A stretch of DNA of 64,000 bases. Origin: Cupriavidus sp. D384 (GTDB lineage: Bacteria > Pseudomonadota > Gammaproteobacteria > Burkholderiales > Burkholderiaceae). The notes under the pieces were generated by a model. It was not told the DNA's origin and made no database searches. It saw nothing but the letters and a program-made list of their open reading frames with translations. Positions 1 to 8,716 of the stretch are shown in pieces; the first letter of the stretch is position 1; every line of letters begins with the position of its first letter. The DNA lies in NCBI RefSeq assembly GCF_001652915.1, contig NZ_BBQI01000008.1:62001-126000 (forward strand), given 5' to 3'. Position numbers and translations under genes: made by a program.

Positions 1-638
1 ACTACGCCGGCCTGATCGCCGCCGGCGTGTACCCGAACCCCGTGCCGCACGCCGACTTCGTGACCACCACCACCCACAAGAGCCTGCGTGGCCCGCGCGG
101 TGGTGTGATCCTGATGAAGGCCGAGCACGAGAAGGCCATCAACTCGGCCATCTTCCCGGGTATCCAGGGTGGTCCGCTGATGCACGTGATCGCCGGCAAG
201 GCCGTGGCGTTCAAGGAAGCGCTGCAGCCGGAATTCAAGGAATACCAGCAGCAAGTGGTGAAGAACGCCGCCGTGCTGGCCGAGACGCTGATCTCGCGCG
301 GCCTGCGCATCGTGTCGGGCAAGACGGAAAGCCACGTGATGCTGGTGGACCTGCGCGCCAAGCAGATCACCGGCAAGGAAGCCGAGAAGATCCTGGGCGA
401 CGCGCATATCACGGTGAACAAGAACGCCATCCCGAACGATCCGGAAAAGCCGTTCGTGACCTCGGGCGTCCGCCTGGGCTCGCCGGCCATGACCACGCGC
501 GGCTTCAAGGAAGAGGAAGCCCGCCAGGTGGCCAACCTGATCGCCGACGTGCTGGACAACCCGCACGACGAAGCCAACATCGCCAAGGTTCGCGAGCAGG
601 TGGCAGCGCTGACGCGCCGCTTCCCGGTCTACGGCTGA
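1..638 (+). CDS. glyA: Serine hydroxymethyltransferase, C-terminal part (5' end outside window)
   Basis: Cytosolic PLP enzyme that interconverts serine and glycine and loads one-carbon units onto tetrahydrofolate. Only about the last 211 codons are present; the reading frame is open from base 3. The PLP-lysine motif [14 protein letters not shown] is visible, with the Schiff-base lysine codon at 78-80. The rest matches the SHMT C-terminal domain ([29 protein letters not shown]), ending FPVYG and TGA. nrdR follows on the same strand, the usual order in Burkholderiaceae. Identification is secure; only the truncation at the window edge limits it. Confidence 0.97.
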   Translation, partial: YAGLIAAGVYPNPVPHADFVTTTTHKSLRGPRGGVILMKAEHEKAINSAIFPGIQGGPLMHVIAGKAVAFKEALQPEFKEYQQQVVKNAAVLAETLISRGLRIVSGKTESHVMLVDLRAKQITGKEAEKILGDAHITVNKNAIPNDPEKPFVTSGVRLGSPAMTTRGFKEEEARQVANLIADVLDNPHDEANIAKVREQVAALTRRFPVYG

Positions 639-700
639 TCGGACGGATGGATGGATCGCCCCGCGCGATCTGAAGCGTATCTATAGTTAGTACGCACCAA

Positions 701-731
701 CGGCGCCGCCCTCCCCTGGTCGGCGGCGCCG
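701..731 (+). terminator. Strong hairpin between glyA and nrdR
   Basis: CGGCGCCGCC (701-710) pairs perfectly with GGCGGCGCCG (722-731) around an 11-nt loop. It lies 62 nt after the glyA stop. No T-tract follows, so it is not a canonical intrinsic terminator; it may be a Rho-assisted or 3'-stabilising hairpin. Function is inferred from position only. Confidence 0.35.
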
Positions 732-807
732 GTTGACCCGCCACAACCCCGCAACAGAACTCAAAGATGCAAAATGCGGGCTGGCATATTTCTTCAGGTG
801 GTCAGGC

Positions 808-1275
808 ATGAAATGCCCCTTCTGCGGTCATTCCAATACCCAGGTCCTTGACAGTCGCGTCTCCGAGGACGGCGAAGCCGTGCGCCGCCGCCGGCGTTGC
901 GAGGCCTGCGACCGCCGTTTCACCACTTACGAGCGCATCGAACTCTTCTTTCCGGCCATCGTGAAGAAGAACGGCTCGCGCGTGGACTACTCCAGGGCCA
1001 AGCTCAAGGATTCGATGCGGCTGGCCCTGCGCAAGCGGCCGGTATCGGCCGAGGCCATCGACGAAGCCATCCTCCGCATCGAGGAAAAGCTGCTGGCGCT
1101 GGGCGAGAAGGAAATCCCGAGCAGCCAGGTGGGCGAACTGGTCATGCGCGAATTGCGCAAGCTCGACAAGATCGCCTATATCCGCTTTGCTTCCGTTTAT
1201 CGAAGCTTCGAAGATGTGTCTGAATTCCGCGACGTACTGGACGAGTTTTCGACCCCTACCCCACGAAAGGGGTAG
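808..1275 (+). CDS. nrdR: Transcriptional repressor NrdR
   Basis: Zinc-ribbon/ATP-cone repressor of ribonucleotide reductase genes. The 155-aa length is typical. The N-terminal zinc ribbon has Cys3, Cys6, Cys31 and Cys34 (MKCPFCGH...[10 protein letters not shown]). The ATP-cone follows ([20 protein letters not shown]) and the tail [14 protein letters not shown] is diagnostic. The start at 808 gives the conserved MKCPFC; the longer open frame to 733 has no homologous content. The glyA-nrdR pairing is common in Proteobacteria. Very secure. Confidence 0.97.
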   Translation: MKCPFCGHSNTQVLDSRVSEDGEAVRRRRRCEACDRRFTTYERIELFFPAIVKKNGSRVDYSRAKLKDSMRLALRKRPVSAEAIDEAILRIEEKLLALGEKEIPSSQVGELVMRELRKLDKIAYIRFASVYRSFEDVSEFRDVLDEFSTPTPRKG

Positions 1276-1490
1276 CCACTTCCCTAAAAAAGCTGTCTAA
1301 TCTGCACTGACCTCCTTCGGGTAAGGAGGCAGGCGGACGAGCGTGCGTTTAAATCGCATAGAAACAAGCACTGCAACATGGCAGTGCCGCCACGCGGAAC
1401 CGGGCCCAGCAGAGGTCCGGACGCAACAGAATTCCAGCGCGCCGCGCAAAGAACAAAAAGAACTGTCGTTTTTTTGGACGGGAGTCACAA
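1276..1490 (+). promoter_or_regulatory. Structured leader upstream of the pilV operon
   Basis: This 215-bp gap precedes pilV and holds no credible gene. It contains two perfect hairpins: CCTCCTT/AAGGAGG (1311-1317 with 1323-1329) and GCACTGC/GCAGTGC (1368-1374 with 1381-1387), then a T-rich run near 1468-1474. A GGGAG ribosome-binding site lies about 9 nt before the pilV ATG. The first hairpin could end nrdR transcription or regulate the pilus operon. No sigma-54 -24/-12 element and no clear sigma-70 pair was found. Confidence 0.4.
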
Positions 1491-2108
1491 ATGGGTCAAT
1501 CACGCTGCCGGGAGGCAGCCGGCTTCACCATGCTTGAAGCATTGGTTGCCATTGTCGTGCTCGCCTTTGGCGTGCTTGGCGTGGCCAATCTGCTGATCAA
1601 GTCATTCCGATTCGCGCAGCAATCTTCCTATGATGTCGTGGCGCTGCAACTGGCCAATGACATTGCGGACCGCATGCGCGCCAACTACGCGCAGATAAAC
1701 GCTGGCGCATTCGACAACTTCGACACGCAACTTGGCATTCCGCAGATTTCGGACGCTGCCAATCTGTACATGACCCCCTGCACGGATACCCAGGCAAACT
1801 GCGGCGTCATGTCGGCGGCTTTCGATATCGCCGAATGGTCGCGCAGGGTCGCCAGCAGTCTGCCGAACGGTCGCGCAGTCATCTGCCGCGACGCAAATAC
1901 GTTCACGCCTGGCGCTGGCTACGAGTGGAACTGCAATGCCGTGGCAGGTGCAACAGGATCACTGAAGGACACGCCGCTGGTGGTCAAGATCGGCTGGCTT
2001 TCGCGGTTCAACGACGACGGCGACACCGGCACGCCGGACGGCAACAAGGTCAACAATTCGGCGGGAGTCCAGATCGTCGTAGTGGTCATGCCAGGAGTCG
2101 CCAATTGA
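1491..2108 (+). CDS. pilV: Type IV pilus minor pilin PilV
   Basis: Minor pilin of the type IV pilus, inserted in the inner membrane and processed by prepilin peptidase PilD. A 10-residue leader ends in Gly just before FTMLE, so the cleavage site and Glu+5 are intact, followed by the hydrophobic helix ALVAIVVLAFGVLGVANLL. The 205-aa protein has a cysteine-containing globular region (TPCTDTQANCG, CRDANTF), common in PilV. It is first in pilV-W-X-Y1-E-fimT; its TGA overlaps the pilW ATG (TGATG), indicating translational coupling. A GGGAG site precedes the ATG. Confidence 0.93.
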   Translation: MGQSRCREAAGFTMLEALVAIVVLAFGVLGVANLLIKSFRFAQQSSYDVVALQLANDIADRMRANYAQINAGAFDNFDTQLGIPQISDAANLYMTPCTDTQANCGVMSAAFDIAEWSRRVASSLPNGRAVICRDANTFTPGAGYEWNCNAVAGATGSLKDTPLVVKIGWLSRFNDDGDTGTPDGNKVNNSAGVQIVVVVMPGVAN

Positions 2109-3043
2109 TGACACACCAGACTCCCCAACGCCTTCAGATTCGTCGCAGCAAGGGCTTCACCCTGGTCGAACTGATGGTGACGCTCGTAATCAGCCTGCTA
2201 GTGCTGATGGCCGGCATCTCGTTCTACATGATGAGCCGAAGCAGCTACGAGACGATCAACGACAACGCCAACCTGGAAGAACGGGGCAACTTCGCGCTGT
2301 CCGTGATGATGCGGCTCATGCGCCAGACCGCCTATGTGCCAGCCCTCCCGAACAACGGCGGCATGATGTGGGTGTCAGAACCAATGATTGGCGGGCTGGA
2401 CAGCTGCTCGAACCCGAACGACAGCGAAACGCTGGCCTGCGGCGCCGGCACCGCCATCAATGCAAGCGACACCGTGCTGATTCGCTACTTCGGCGTTGGC
2501 CAGCAAGCCGACGTCACCCTGCCCGATGAATCGGTGGTCGACTGCTCGGGGCAAGGCGTTGCCGGGCCCACAGGCATCGACAATGCCGCTGCGCAGCGGG
2601 GCCTGTCGATCCTGTTCGTCGGCACCGGTGCCAATGGCAAGCCATCCTTGATGTGCAAGTACCGCGAACGCACTGCCAGCGGACAGGAAAGTACGACCGT
2701 TTTCCACACACAGGAACTGGTTCCCGGCGTCGAGAACATGCAGTTGCTTTACGGGATCAGCACCAATGCCGACGACGTGCCGGACAAGTACGCTACGGCG
2801 TCGACCATGAACAGCGACGACTGGCTCAACGTCAAGACCGTCAAGATCGCTTTGATCGTCCGCGCCGATTCCGCCAGCGCGGATGCCGGCACGCCGGCCG
2901 CGATCTCGCTGTTCGGCCCGCTCTACACCGGGGACAACGGCACCTACACCCCAACCGTCGACATCAAGTCGGCGCGCAAACTGTACTACGCGACCATCCA
3001 GATTCGGAACTATCAGACTTGCGGAGATCCGTCATGCTCTTGA
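2108..3043 (+). CDS. pilW: Type IV pilus minor pilin PilW
   Basis: Minor pilin that, with PilV, PilX and PilE, is thought to form a pilus-tip/priming complex carrying PilY1. The 311-aa protein begins MTHQTPQRLQ and has a perfect class III prepilin site KG|FTLVELMVTL with Glu+5, then a long hydrophobic helix. A PilW-family region follows (NLEERGNFALSVMMRLMRQT, LLYGIS, VKIALIVRA). The aspartate-rich loop often seen after 'YG' in PilW proteins is here ISTNADDVPDKY rather than DxDGDGxxD. The start overlaps the pilV stop by 1 nt and pilX starts 10 nt before its end. Confidence 0.93.
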   Translation: MTHQTPQRLQIRRSKGFTLVELMVTLVISLLVLMAGISFYMMSRSSYETINDNANLEERGNFALSVMMRLMRQTAYVPALPNNGGMMWVSEPMIGGLDSCSNPNDSETLACGAGTAINASDTVLIRYFGVGQQADVTLPDESVVDCSGQGVAGPTGIDNAAAQRGLSILFVGTGANGKPSLMCKYRERTASGQESTTVFHTQELVPGVENMQLLYGISTNADDVPDKYATASTMNSDDWLNVKTVKIALIVRADSASADAGTPAAISLFGPLYTGDNGTYTPTVDIKSARKLYYATIQIRNYQTCGDPSCS

Positions 3044-3663
3044 CAGCCCAATCACATCGGGTCCGCCGCTCCCAGCATGCCAGCGGTATCGCGCTGATCA
3101 CCGCAGTGATCATGCTCCTCGTCATCACCCTGCTGGCGCTGGGCGGGGCCCGAATCGCACTTGACACCAAGCGTTCCACCCGCAATCAGCGCGACTTCGA
3201 AATTGCCTACCAGGCGGCGGAAGCGGCGCTCTACGACGCCGAGATCGACATCTCGGAAGCAGCCAAGCGTTCGAGCATTTTCGTGCCAACCAGCAACGCC
3301 GGCTTTCTCGCAGGCGACTGCAACACGGGCACCACCATGCCTTCGGCGTTCCTTGGCCTGTGTGACACCAGCGACGGCGCTGGCGCCCCGGTCTGGGACA
3401 CCATCAACTGGACGGCTGCGAACGGCAACAAGACCGTGGAGTACGGCACGTTTACGGGCCGCTCGTTCCCGACCGGCTCAGGACTGACCCCCGCCCGCAA
3501 GCCCAGGTATCTCATCGAGATCCTGCGGGACAACGCCAACGGCTCGGTGGCAAGCGACTCCGCCCCGCCGCGCTACAAGTACCGCATCACGGCCATCGGC
3601 TTTGGCCCGAACGACACCACGCGCGCGATCGTCCAATCGGTCTTCCGGAAGGCCGACTCCTGA
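3034..3663 (+). CDS. pilX: Type IV pilus assembly protein PilX
   Basis: Minor pilin of the PilX/GspK-like group, 209 aa. The N-terminus has SG|IALITAVIMLLVITLLALGG; Thr rather than Glu is at +5, as is usual for this subfamily. The motif FEIAYQAAEAALYDAEIDI is the classic PilX stretch after the transmembrane helix. The C-terminal region ends RYLIEIL...YRITAIGFG...AIVQSVFRK, typical of PilX. The ATG overlaps the pilW stop by 10 nt, so translation is coupled. pilY1 begins 43 nt downstream. Confidence 0.92.
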   Translation: MLLTAQSHRVRRSQHASGIALITAVIMLLVITLLALGGARIALDTKRSTRNQRDFEIAYQAAEAALYDAEIDISEAAKRSSIFVPTSNAGFLAGDCNTGTTMPSAFLGLCDTSDGAGAPVWDTINWTAANGNKTVEYGTFTGRSFPTGSGLTPARKPRYLIEILRDNANGSVASDSAPPRYKYRITAIGFGPNDTTRAIVQSVFRKADS

Positions 3664-3706
3664 TTCCGAACCCTTGTCTGCCCCCCCTCCATCCGGGAAC
3701 GCATTC

Positions 3707-6700
3707 ATGAAGATCCAATACCGCCTGTTTGCCGCGTGCGCCATGCTGTGGTGCACGCTTCTGTCTGCCGCGACCGTTCCGACGGTCTCCATCTCGAGCA
3801 CTCCGCTCTATGGCCAGTCGCAGAACATTCACCCGAACCTGATGCTGACGCTGTCGGTGGAATTTCCGACAACCGGCGCTGCATACCGGGGCACCTACGA
3901 CAAGTCGCAGGGCTACCTTGGGTACTTCAACAACGCGAAGTGCTATACGTACGATTCCACGAACGGCTACTTCAAAATCTCCGGCGACGCCACAAGTGCG
4001 CACGAGTGCTCGAGTGCGTTCAGCGGCAACTTCATGAACTGGGCATCGGCATCGGCAATCGACGAACTGCGCCTGGCTATGACCGGCGGTGACCGCGTCA
4101 TCGACACCCGCACACAGACCGTTCTGCAGCGCGCGCTGCTGCGTGCCGACTTCTTCAAGAGCGGCAGTTACTTTCCGCTTAAGAGCATCAACGGCAATGG
4201 TACGACCAGCGCGCCAAACAAGGTAACACCCTTCAGCTACAGCACGCTGTACATGGCCTCCTGCGGCAACCACATCTTTTTTTCGGATGCCGACGACTCC
4301 AAGGCGAGCTGCTCCAGCCTGGGCAAGTACGCCGACGTCAGTAAGAACGGGACCGTCACCGAACGGCGGGGATACCGCGTACAGGTGCAGGTTTGCGACA
4401 GCAGTGAAGCCGCCACCCGCAGCGACCTCTGCTATAGCTACGATGGCACGAACTACAAGCCCGTGGGCCAGATGCAGCGCAACGCCGACCGTGTTCGCTT
4501 CGCTGCTTTCGGCTACCTGAACGATCCGACGAACAACACCAGCAACGCGCAGAACGAGCGCTACGGCGGCGTGCTCCGTGCGCCGATGAAGTACCTTGGC
4601 GACAATGCGGTGAATACCTCGCTGAACACCATCACCAATCCGAACAAGGAATGGGATTCCTACGGTGTGCTGGTCACCAACCCGCTCAGCGACGCCTCGG
4701 GCAACAGCGGCGTGATCAACTACCTGAACAAGTTCGGGCGTACGCTGGTCACAGACCTGGGCAAGCCTACGGACAACCCGGCCGGCAACTACAAGCAGTA
4801 TGACCCGCTGAGCGAGTTGTACTACGAGAGCATCCGCTATCTGCAGAACCACCCTGATGGCCCGACGCCCGAAGCGATCCAGAACGTTTCGACCGCCTAC
4901 GCGGACAACTTCGCCTACTACAAGTCGTGGAGCGACCCGCTGCTGAACAGCTGCCAGCGCAACTATGTGCTGACCATTGGTGACATCAACACCCACCAAG
5001 ACCACTATATTCCGGGCAATTCCATTTCGAATCAGGGCGACCCGGCGCGCTCCACCGATTCCTGGAGCAAATTCAACGTAGTCGAGTGGACCAACAAGGT
5101 GGGTGCACTGGAAACTAACACGCCGGCCGCCGGCAACGCGAGCCCGCTCGATTCGTCGTTCACCAATCTCGGGACCAAAAACCACCCCACTTCTAACTGG
5201 TCGTCCTATTACATGGCGGGCGTAGCCTACTGGGCACACTCGTCCGCGTTCCGTCCGACCATGCCCGACGCTCGTGTGACAACGTTCGGCATCGACGTGA
5301 ACGAAAACGGCAACGGCACGGTAGGCAGCACGCAGCGCCAAAGCCAGATCTATCTGGCATCCAAGTACGGCGGCTTTAAGGAAGAGACGGTGGACGGCGG
5401 CAACAAGGACGGAAACCCCTTCAAGACTCTGGGTTCCGGCGGCACTGTGGTCACCAATAATACGGAATGGGAGGCGGCACCGACCGGCTCCAACATTCCA
5501 TCGAATTGGTTCCTGGCCAGCCAGCCGGCGCAGATGATCAGTGCGATCAAGCAGATCTTCACGCAGATCACCAGTTCGGCAGGCACGTTGTCCGGCGTGG
5601 CGCTGAGCAGCACCCGGATCGTTGAGAACGGCAATGTGTACACGCCCGGCTTCGACCAGCAATGGAACGGCAAGCTTACCGCGTATCCGCTCACCAAGGG
5701 CGCCGACAATTCGGTTTCGATCACCAATACCCCGGCGTGGGAAGCCGGTGCGAAGCTGACGACTCGCGCATTCGCCACCCGCTCCCTCTTCACGCTGAAC
5801 CCCACAACCGGCACCGGTACCGTTTTTGGCTGGTCCACCCTGGGCAAGCCCCAGCAGGACGCGTTGAACCTGAACCCCGGTACCGGCACCAGCGACGGAC
5901 GTGGCCAGCAGCGCGTAGACTACCTGCGCGGCGATCGCAGCCAGGAAGCTGATAACCAGGGCAGCAACAACGGCATTTTCCGTGGACGTAAGAGCGTGTT
6001 CGGCGACATTATCAACTCCGGCCCCGTCTACGTCGGCGCACCGTCCACTTCGCGCACGGGCACCGACTACAACACCTTCTACACAAAATACCTGCTGCGC
6101 ACGCCGATGGTCTATGTTGGCGCGAACGACGGCATGCTGCATGGTTTCAATGCCAGCACGGGCGACGAAGTATTTGCCTACGTGCCCAACGCGGTTGTCG
6201 GTAACCTCAACCAGCTGACCTCGACAACGTACAACCATCGCGCCTACGTTGATGCCACACCGGTCGTCGCAGAAGCGCAGGTCGGCAGCACCTGGCGGAC
6301 CGTGCTTGCCGGCGGTTTCGGCGGCGGTGCCCAAGGGGTCTACGCGCTCGACGTGACCGATCCGGACGGCAGGAAGAGCGGCGCCGCCTTCAATGCGAAC
6401 AATGTCCTGTGGGAGTTCACGGACAAGGACGATACCGACATAGGCAACGTCATGGGCACTCCGGTCATCGTCAAGCTGCTGAGCGGATACGATTCGAACA
6501 AGGTGCCGGTGTACAAGTGGTATGTCATCGTAGGCAATGGCCTGAACGCCAACCAGGACGATGGCTCCTCCAACACCAACGCACCGGGAGTGCTCTTCAT
6601 CCTGTCGCTCGACAAGGCGGCCGGCGCGACCTGGTCGCTCAACGGTAACTACTGGAAGATCGTCACGCCGTCGCCGTCCACCACGGCGCTCGCCAATGGC

Positions 6701-7564
6701 ATGAGCACGCCCGCGGTGGTCAACCAGGCCAGCGGCGCAGTTATGGCTGCCTATGCCGGTGATCTACAAGGCAATCTGTGGAAGTTCAATCTCTCCGGCT
6801 TGCCCGAGACGTGGAATGCATCCGGCGCCCTGCCCGCCTTCGGCGGCACTCCGGGCAAGCCGATGTTCGTCGCAGCATCCCCGAACAATGGGCCGCGGCA
6901 GCCGATCACCATGCAGCCGCAGGTGGTGTATGCACCCGGTGGCTACATGGTGCTCTTCGGCACGGGCAAATACTATGAACTGGCCGATACTAACGCGACC
7001 CAGACTCAATCTTTCTACGGTATCTACGACGGTGGCGGCACCAACTACGTCTCGGATCGCAGCAAACTCAATCATCAGACGCTTAGCCTGATCGACAGCA
7101 GCAAATCGATCCAGTACTCTGGCAGTACGGCCGCGCCGGGATATACCGCGCCGCGGAAGCCTGGCTGGGTGATGGACTTCCTGGATACGTCGGAACGGCA
7201 AATCACTGCCGCCGTCGTGTCGAACGGACTCGTGTACTTCAACTCGATATATACCGCCACGGGCACCTGCGGCACCAGCGGCGGCAGCCGCAGCTATGCG
7301 TTGAACTCGCTGACCGGAGCCCCGACTACCGGCATTTCCGGCTTCCAATCGAGCACCGGCATGCTGGGCGCACCGTCGATCATCATCACGAATGTCTCGG
7401 TGGGTGACCGGGACTCGATCGGCGGCATGCAGCAGACCACCCGGACCCAGGTAATTTCGTTTGGCACATCCGGGGCGGCCACCACCATGCCGCCGGTTGA
7501 CACGGGCAGCCGGCCGGGCCGCATGAGCTGGCGCGAGATCCGGAACTTCAAGTTTGCGAACTGA
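3707..7564 (+). CDS. pilY1: Type IV pilus tip adhesin/assembly factor PilY1
   Basis: Large secreted pilus-tip protein (1285 aa) involved in pilus biogenesis, adhesion and surface sensing. It has a signal peptide (MKIQYRLFAACAMLWCTLLSAA). The N-terminal half carries aromatic-rich VWA-like or unassigned segments (FGNFMNWASASAIDELRLAMTGGDRV type). From about residue 803 comes the C-terminal beta-propeller, with YVGANDGMLHGFNASTGDE, VLAGGFGGGAQGVYALDVTDP and YAGDLQGNLWKF (residue 1016). No DxSxS MIDAS is seen near the N-terminus. The aspartate-rich calcium loop expected before YAGD is replaced by NQASGAVMAA. The start at 3707 gives the signal peptide. Confidence 0.95.
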   Translation: MKIQYRLFAACAMLWCTLLSAATVPTVSISSTPLYGQSQNIHPNLMLTLSVEFPTTGAAYRGTYDKSQGYLGYFNNAKCYTYDSTNGYFKISGDATSAHECSSAFSGNFMNWASASAIDELRLAMTGGDRVIDTRTQTVLQRALLRADFFKSGSYFPLKSINGNGTTSAPNKVTPFSYSTLYMASCGNHIFFSDADDSKASCSSLGKYADVSKNGTVTERRGYRVQVQVCDSSEAATRSDLCYSYDGTNYKPVGQMQRNADRVRFAAFGYLNDPTNNTSNAQNERYGGVLRAPMKYLGDNAVNTSLNTITNPNKEWDSYGVLVTNPLSDASGNSGVINYLNKFGRTLVTDLGKPTDNPAGNYKQYDPLSELYYESIRYLQNHPDGPTPEAIQNVSTAYADNFAYYKSWSDPLLNSCQRNYVLTIGDINTHQDHYIPGNSISNQGDPARSTDSWSKFNVVEWTNKVGALETNTPAAGNASPLDSSFTNLGTKNHPTSNWSSYYMAGVAYWAHSSAFRPTMPDARVTTFGIDVNENGNGTVGSTQRQSQIYLASKYGGFKEETVDGGNKDGNPFKTLGSGGTVVTNNTEWEAAPTGSNIPSNWFLASQPAQMISAIKQIFTQITSSAGTLSGVALSSTRIVENGNVYTPGFDQQWNGKLTAYPLTKGADNSVSITNTPAWEAGAKLTTRAFATRSLFTLNPTTGTGTVFGWSTLGKPQQDALNLNPGTGTSDGRGQQRVDYLRGDRSQEADNQGSNNGIFRGRKSVFGDIINSGPVYVGAPSTSRTGTDYNTFYTKYLLRTPMVYVGANDGMLHGFNASTGDEVFAYVPNAVVGNLNQLTSTTYNHRAYVDATPVVAEAQVGSTWRTVLAGGFGGGAQGVYALDVTDPDGRKSGAAFNANNVLWEFTDKDDTDIGNVMGTPVIVKLLSGYDSNKVPVYKWYVIVGNGLNANQDDGSSNTNAPGVLFILSLDKAAGATWSLNGNYWKIVTPSPSTTALANGMSTPAVVNQASGAVMAAYAGDLQGNLWKFNLSGLPETWNASGALPAFGGTPGKPMFVAASPNNGPRQPITMQPQVVYAPGGYMVLFGTGKYYELADTNATQTQSFYGIYDGGGTNYVSDRSKLNHQTLSLIDSSKSIQYSGSTAAPGYTAPRKPGWVMDFLDTSERQITAAVVSNGLVYFNSIYTATGTCGTSGGSRSYALNSLTGAPTTGISGFQSSTGMLGAPSIIITNVSVGDRDSIGGMQQTTRTQVISFGTSGAATTMPPVDTGSRPGRMSWREIRNFKFAN

Positions 7565-7578
7565 CCAGCAAGGCAGCC

Positions 7579-8034
7579 ATGAATCCTTACCTTCTACGCC
7601 GCCAGCTCGGCTTCACGCTGGCCGAACTGATGGTCACCGTCACGATCATTGCCATCCTGAGCGCATTCGCCTATCCGTCCTATCAGCAGTTCATCCTGAA
7701 GGGACGACGCACCGAAGCCAAGGCGGCGCTGATGGGCAACATGCAGCTGTTCGAACGGCACTATTCCCAGGTCAACACGTACAACACGTCGAGTGTCGAC
7801 GCGACGATCTGGACTGGTTACAAGACCTTCTCGGGCGACAATGATACGGGCAGCAACTACAGCATCCGTGCCATCTCCTGCACGGCTGGCATGACTGACG
7901 GGCAGTGCATCGAACTGCAAGCCATTCCGCGACGGGCCGATGCCACGTGCGGCACGCTCGTGCTGAGAACCAACGGCCAGAAGGACAACATGGCCAATGG
8001 GACCACCTATTCGCAAACCGCAAACTGCTGGTGA
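7579..8034 (+). CDS. pilE: Type IV minor pilin PilE
   Basis: Minor pilin, 151 aa, with leader MNPYLLRRQLG and cleavage site G|FTLAELMVTVTIIAILSAFAYPSYQQF, including Glu+5 and the typical TM helix. The following KGRRTEAKAALMGNMQLFERHYSQ is the signature of PilE-type minor pilins found at the end of pilVWXY1 operons in beta- and gammaproteobacteria. A C-terminal cysteine pair (ATCGTL...NCW) probably forms the D-region disulfide. It lies 14 nt after pilY1; fimT follows after 5 nt. Confidence 0.93.
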   Translation: MNPYLLRRQLGFTLAELMVTVTIIAILSAFAYPSYQQFILKGRRTEAKAALMGNMQLFERHYSQVNTYNTSSVDATIWTGYKTFSGDNDTGSNYSIRAISCTAGMTDGQCIELQAIPRRADATCGTLVLRTNGQKDNMANGTTYSQTANCW

Positions 8035-8039
8035 CTGAG

Positions 8040-8582
8040 ATGCCGAACTCTATCCCACGCCGCGCCGGTGGCTTCACGTTGCTGGAGCTGATTACCACCA
8101 TGGCAGTTGGCATCGTGCTCGCCGGCTGCGCGATCCCGAGCATGTCGGCGTTCATGCGAAGCAACCGTGTCATGACGGCGGCCGACAGTTTCAATTCCGC
8201 TGTCACACGGGCGCGAACCATTGCCGCGGCCAGCAATACCTACGTGACCGTGGCACCCATCGGCGGGAACTGGCAGAACGGCTGGCAAGTCTTTAACGAG
8301 CACGCCACGCCTGACGGCGAATTCGACAACAACGACACCCTGATTGTCGAATACGAGAAGCTGCCCACCGATGTCACGATCACGTCGGCCTCGACCCCGC
8401 AGGGAACGGAGTACGTTTCGTTCTCGCCAGTGGGTTATTCGCAGACTAGCGACAAGAAACAGATGGCGATGACCGTCGGATTCACGATCGGCACCGCGAA
8501 ACGCGTCGTGGAAATCAGCCTGCTCGGCCGCTCTCGCGTGTGCAACCCGGACATCGATACCTCGACCTGCGTCATGCCCTGA
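8040..8582 (+). CDS. fimT: Type IV minor pilin FimT/FimU (GspH family)
   Basis: GspH/FimT-type minor pilin, 180 aa. The prepilin signature is AGG|FTLLELITTMAVGIVLAGCAIP with Glu+5. Next comes NRVMTAADSFNSAVTRARTIAAASN, the conserved FimT/GspH helix, and the C-terminal GRSRVCNPDIDTSTC. It is a homologue of FimU/FimT that links the tip complex to the major pilin. Start at 8040 (ATG); a GTG at 8031 overlapping the pilE stop is a possible alternative. Last gene of the first minor-pilin operon. Confidence 0.9.
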   Translation: MPNSIPRRAGGFTLLELITTMAVGIVLAGCAIPSMSAFMRSNRVMTAADSFNSAVTRARTIAAASNTYVTVAPIGGNWQNGWQVFNEHATPDGEFDNNDTLIVEYEKLPTDVTITSASTPQGTEYVSFSPVGYSQTSDKKQMAMTVGFTIGTAKRVVEISLLGRSRVCNPDIDTSTCVMP

Positions 8583-8583
8583 A

Positions 8584-8627
8584 GTGTCCGAAGTGGCATC
8601 GACCCATTCCGACCGCCGCTCGGACAC
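8584..8627 (+). terminator. Long hairpin after the first minor-pilin operon
   Basis: GTGTCCG (8584-8590) pairs with CGGACAC (8621-8627), and after one bulged A the stem continues AGTGGC with GCCGCT (one G-U pair). It starts 2 nt after the fimT stop. There is no T-tract, so it is either a Rho-type/3'-end structure or an inverted repeat at the junction of the two pilin operons. Confidence 0.4.
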
Positions 8628-8716
8628 ACATTGACGCAACCCCGTCACATCCGGACACGTTTTAACCCCCTTCCCGCCGCTATCGTGGTCATCCGTTCCT
8701 GTCGAACCGATGCGCC

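Noticed and set aside
639..640. Insertion sequence or transposase anywhere in the window
   Set aside because: No transposase or integrase-like protein or terminal inverted repeats were recognised; the two pilin operons are a duplication without mobile elements at the borders.
1276..1490. Sigma-54 promoter or c-di-GMP riboswitch for the pilus operon
   Set aside because: No TGGCAC-N5-TTGC element and no match to the conserved GEMM core was found.
1343..1596. Small plus-strand frames between nrdR and pilV
   Set aside because: They overlap the hairpins and pilV in another frame and show no protein-like sequence.
3587..6334. Long minus-strand open frame (915 codons) opposite pilY1
   Set aside because: Antisense shadow of a high-GC gene: Arg/Val/Gly-rich, no domain, no ribosome-binding site, and entirely covered by the well-supported pilY1.
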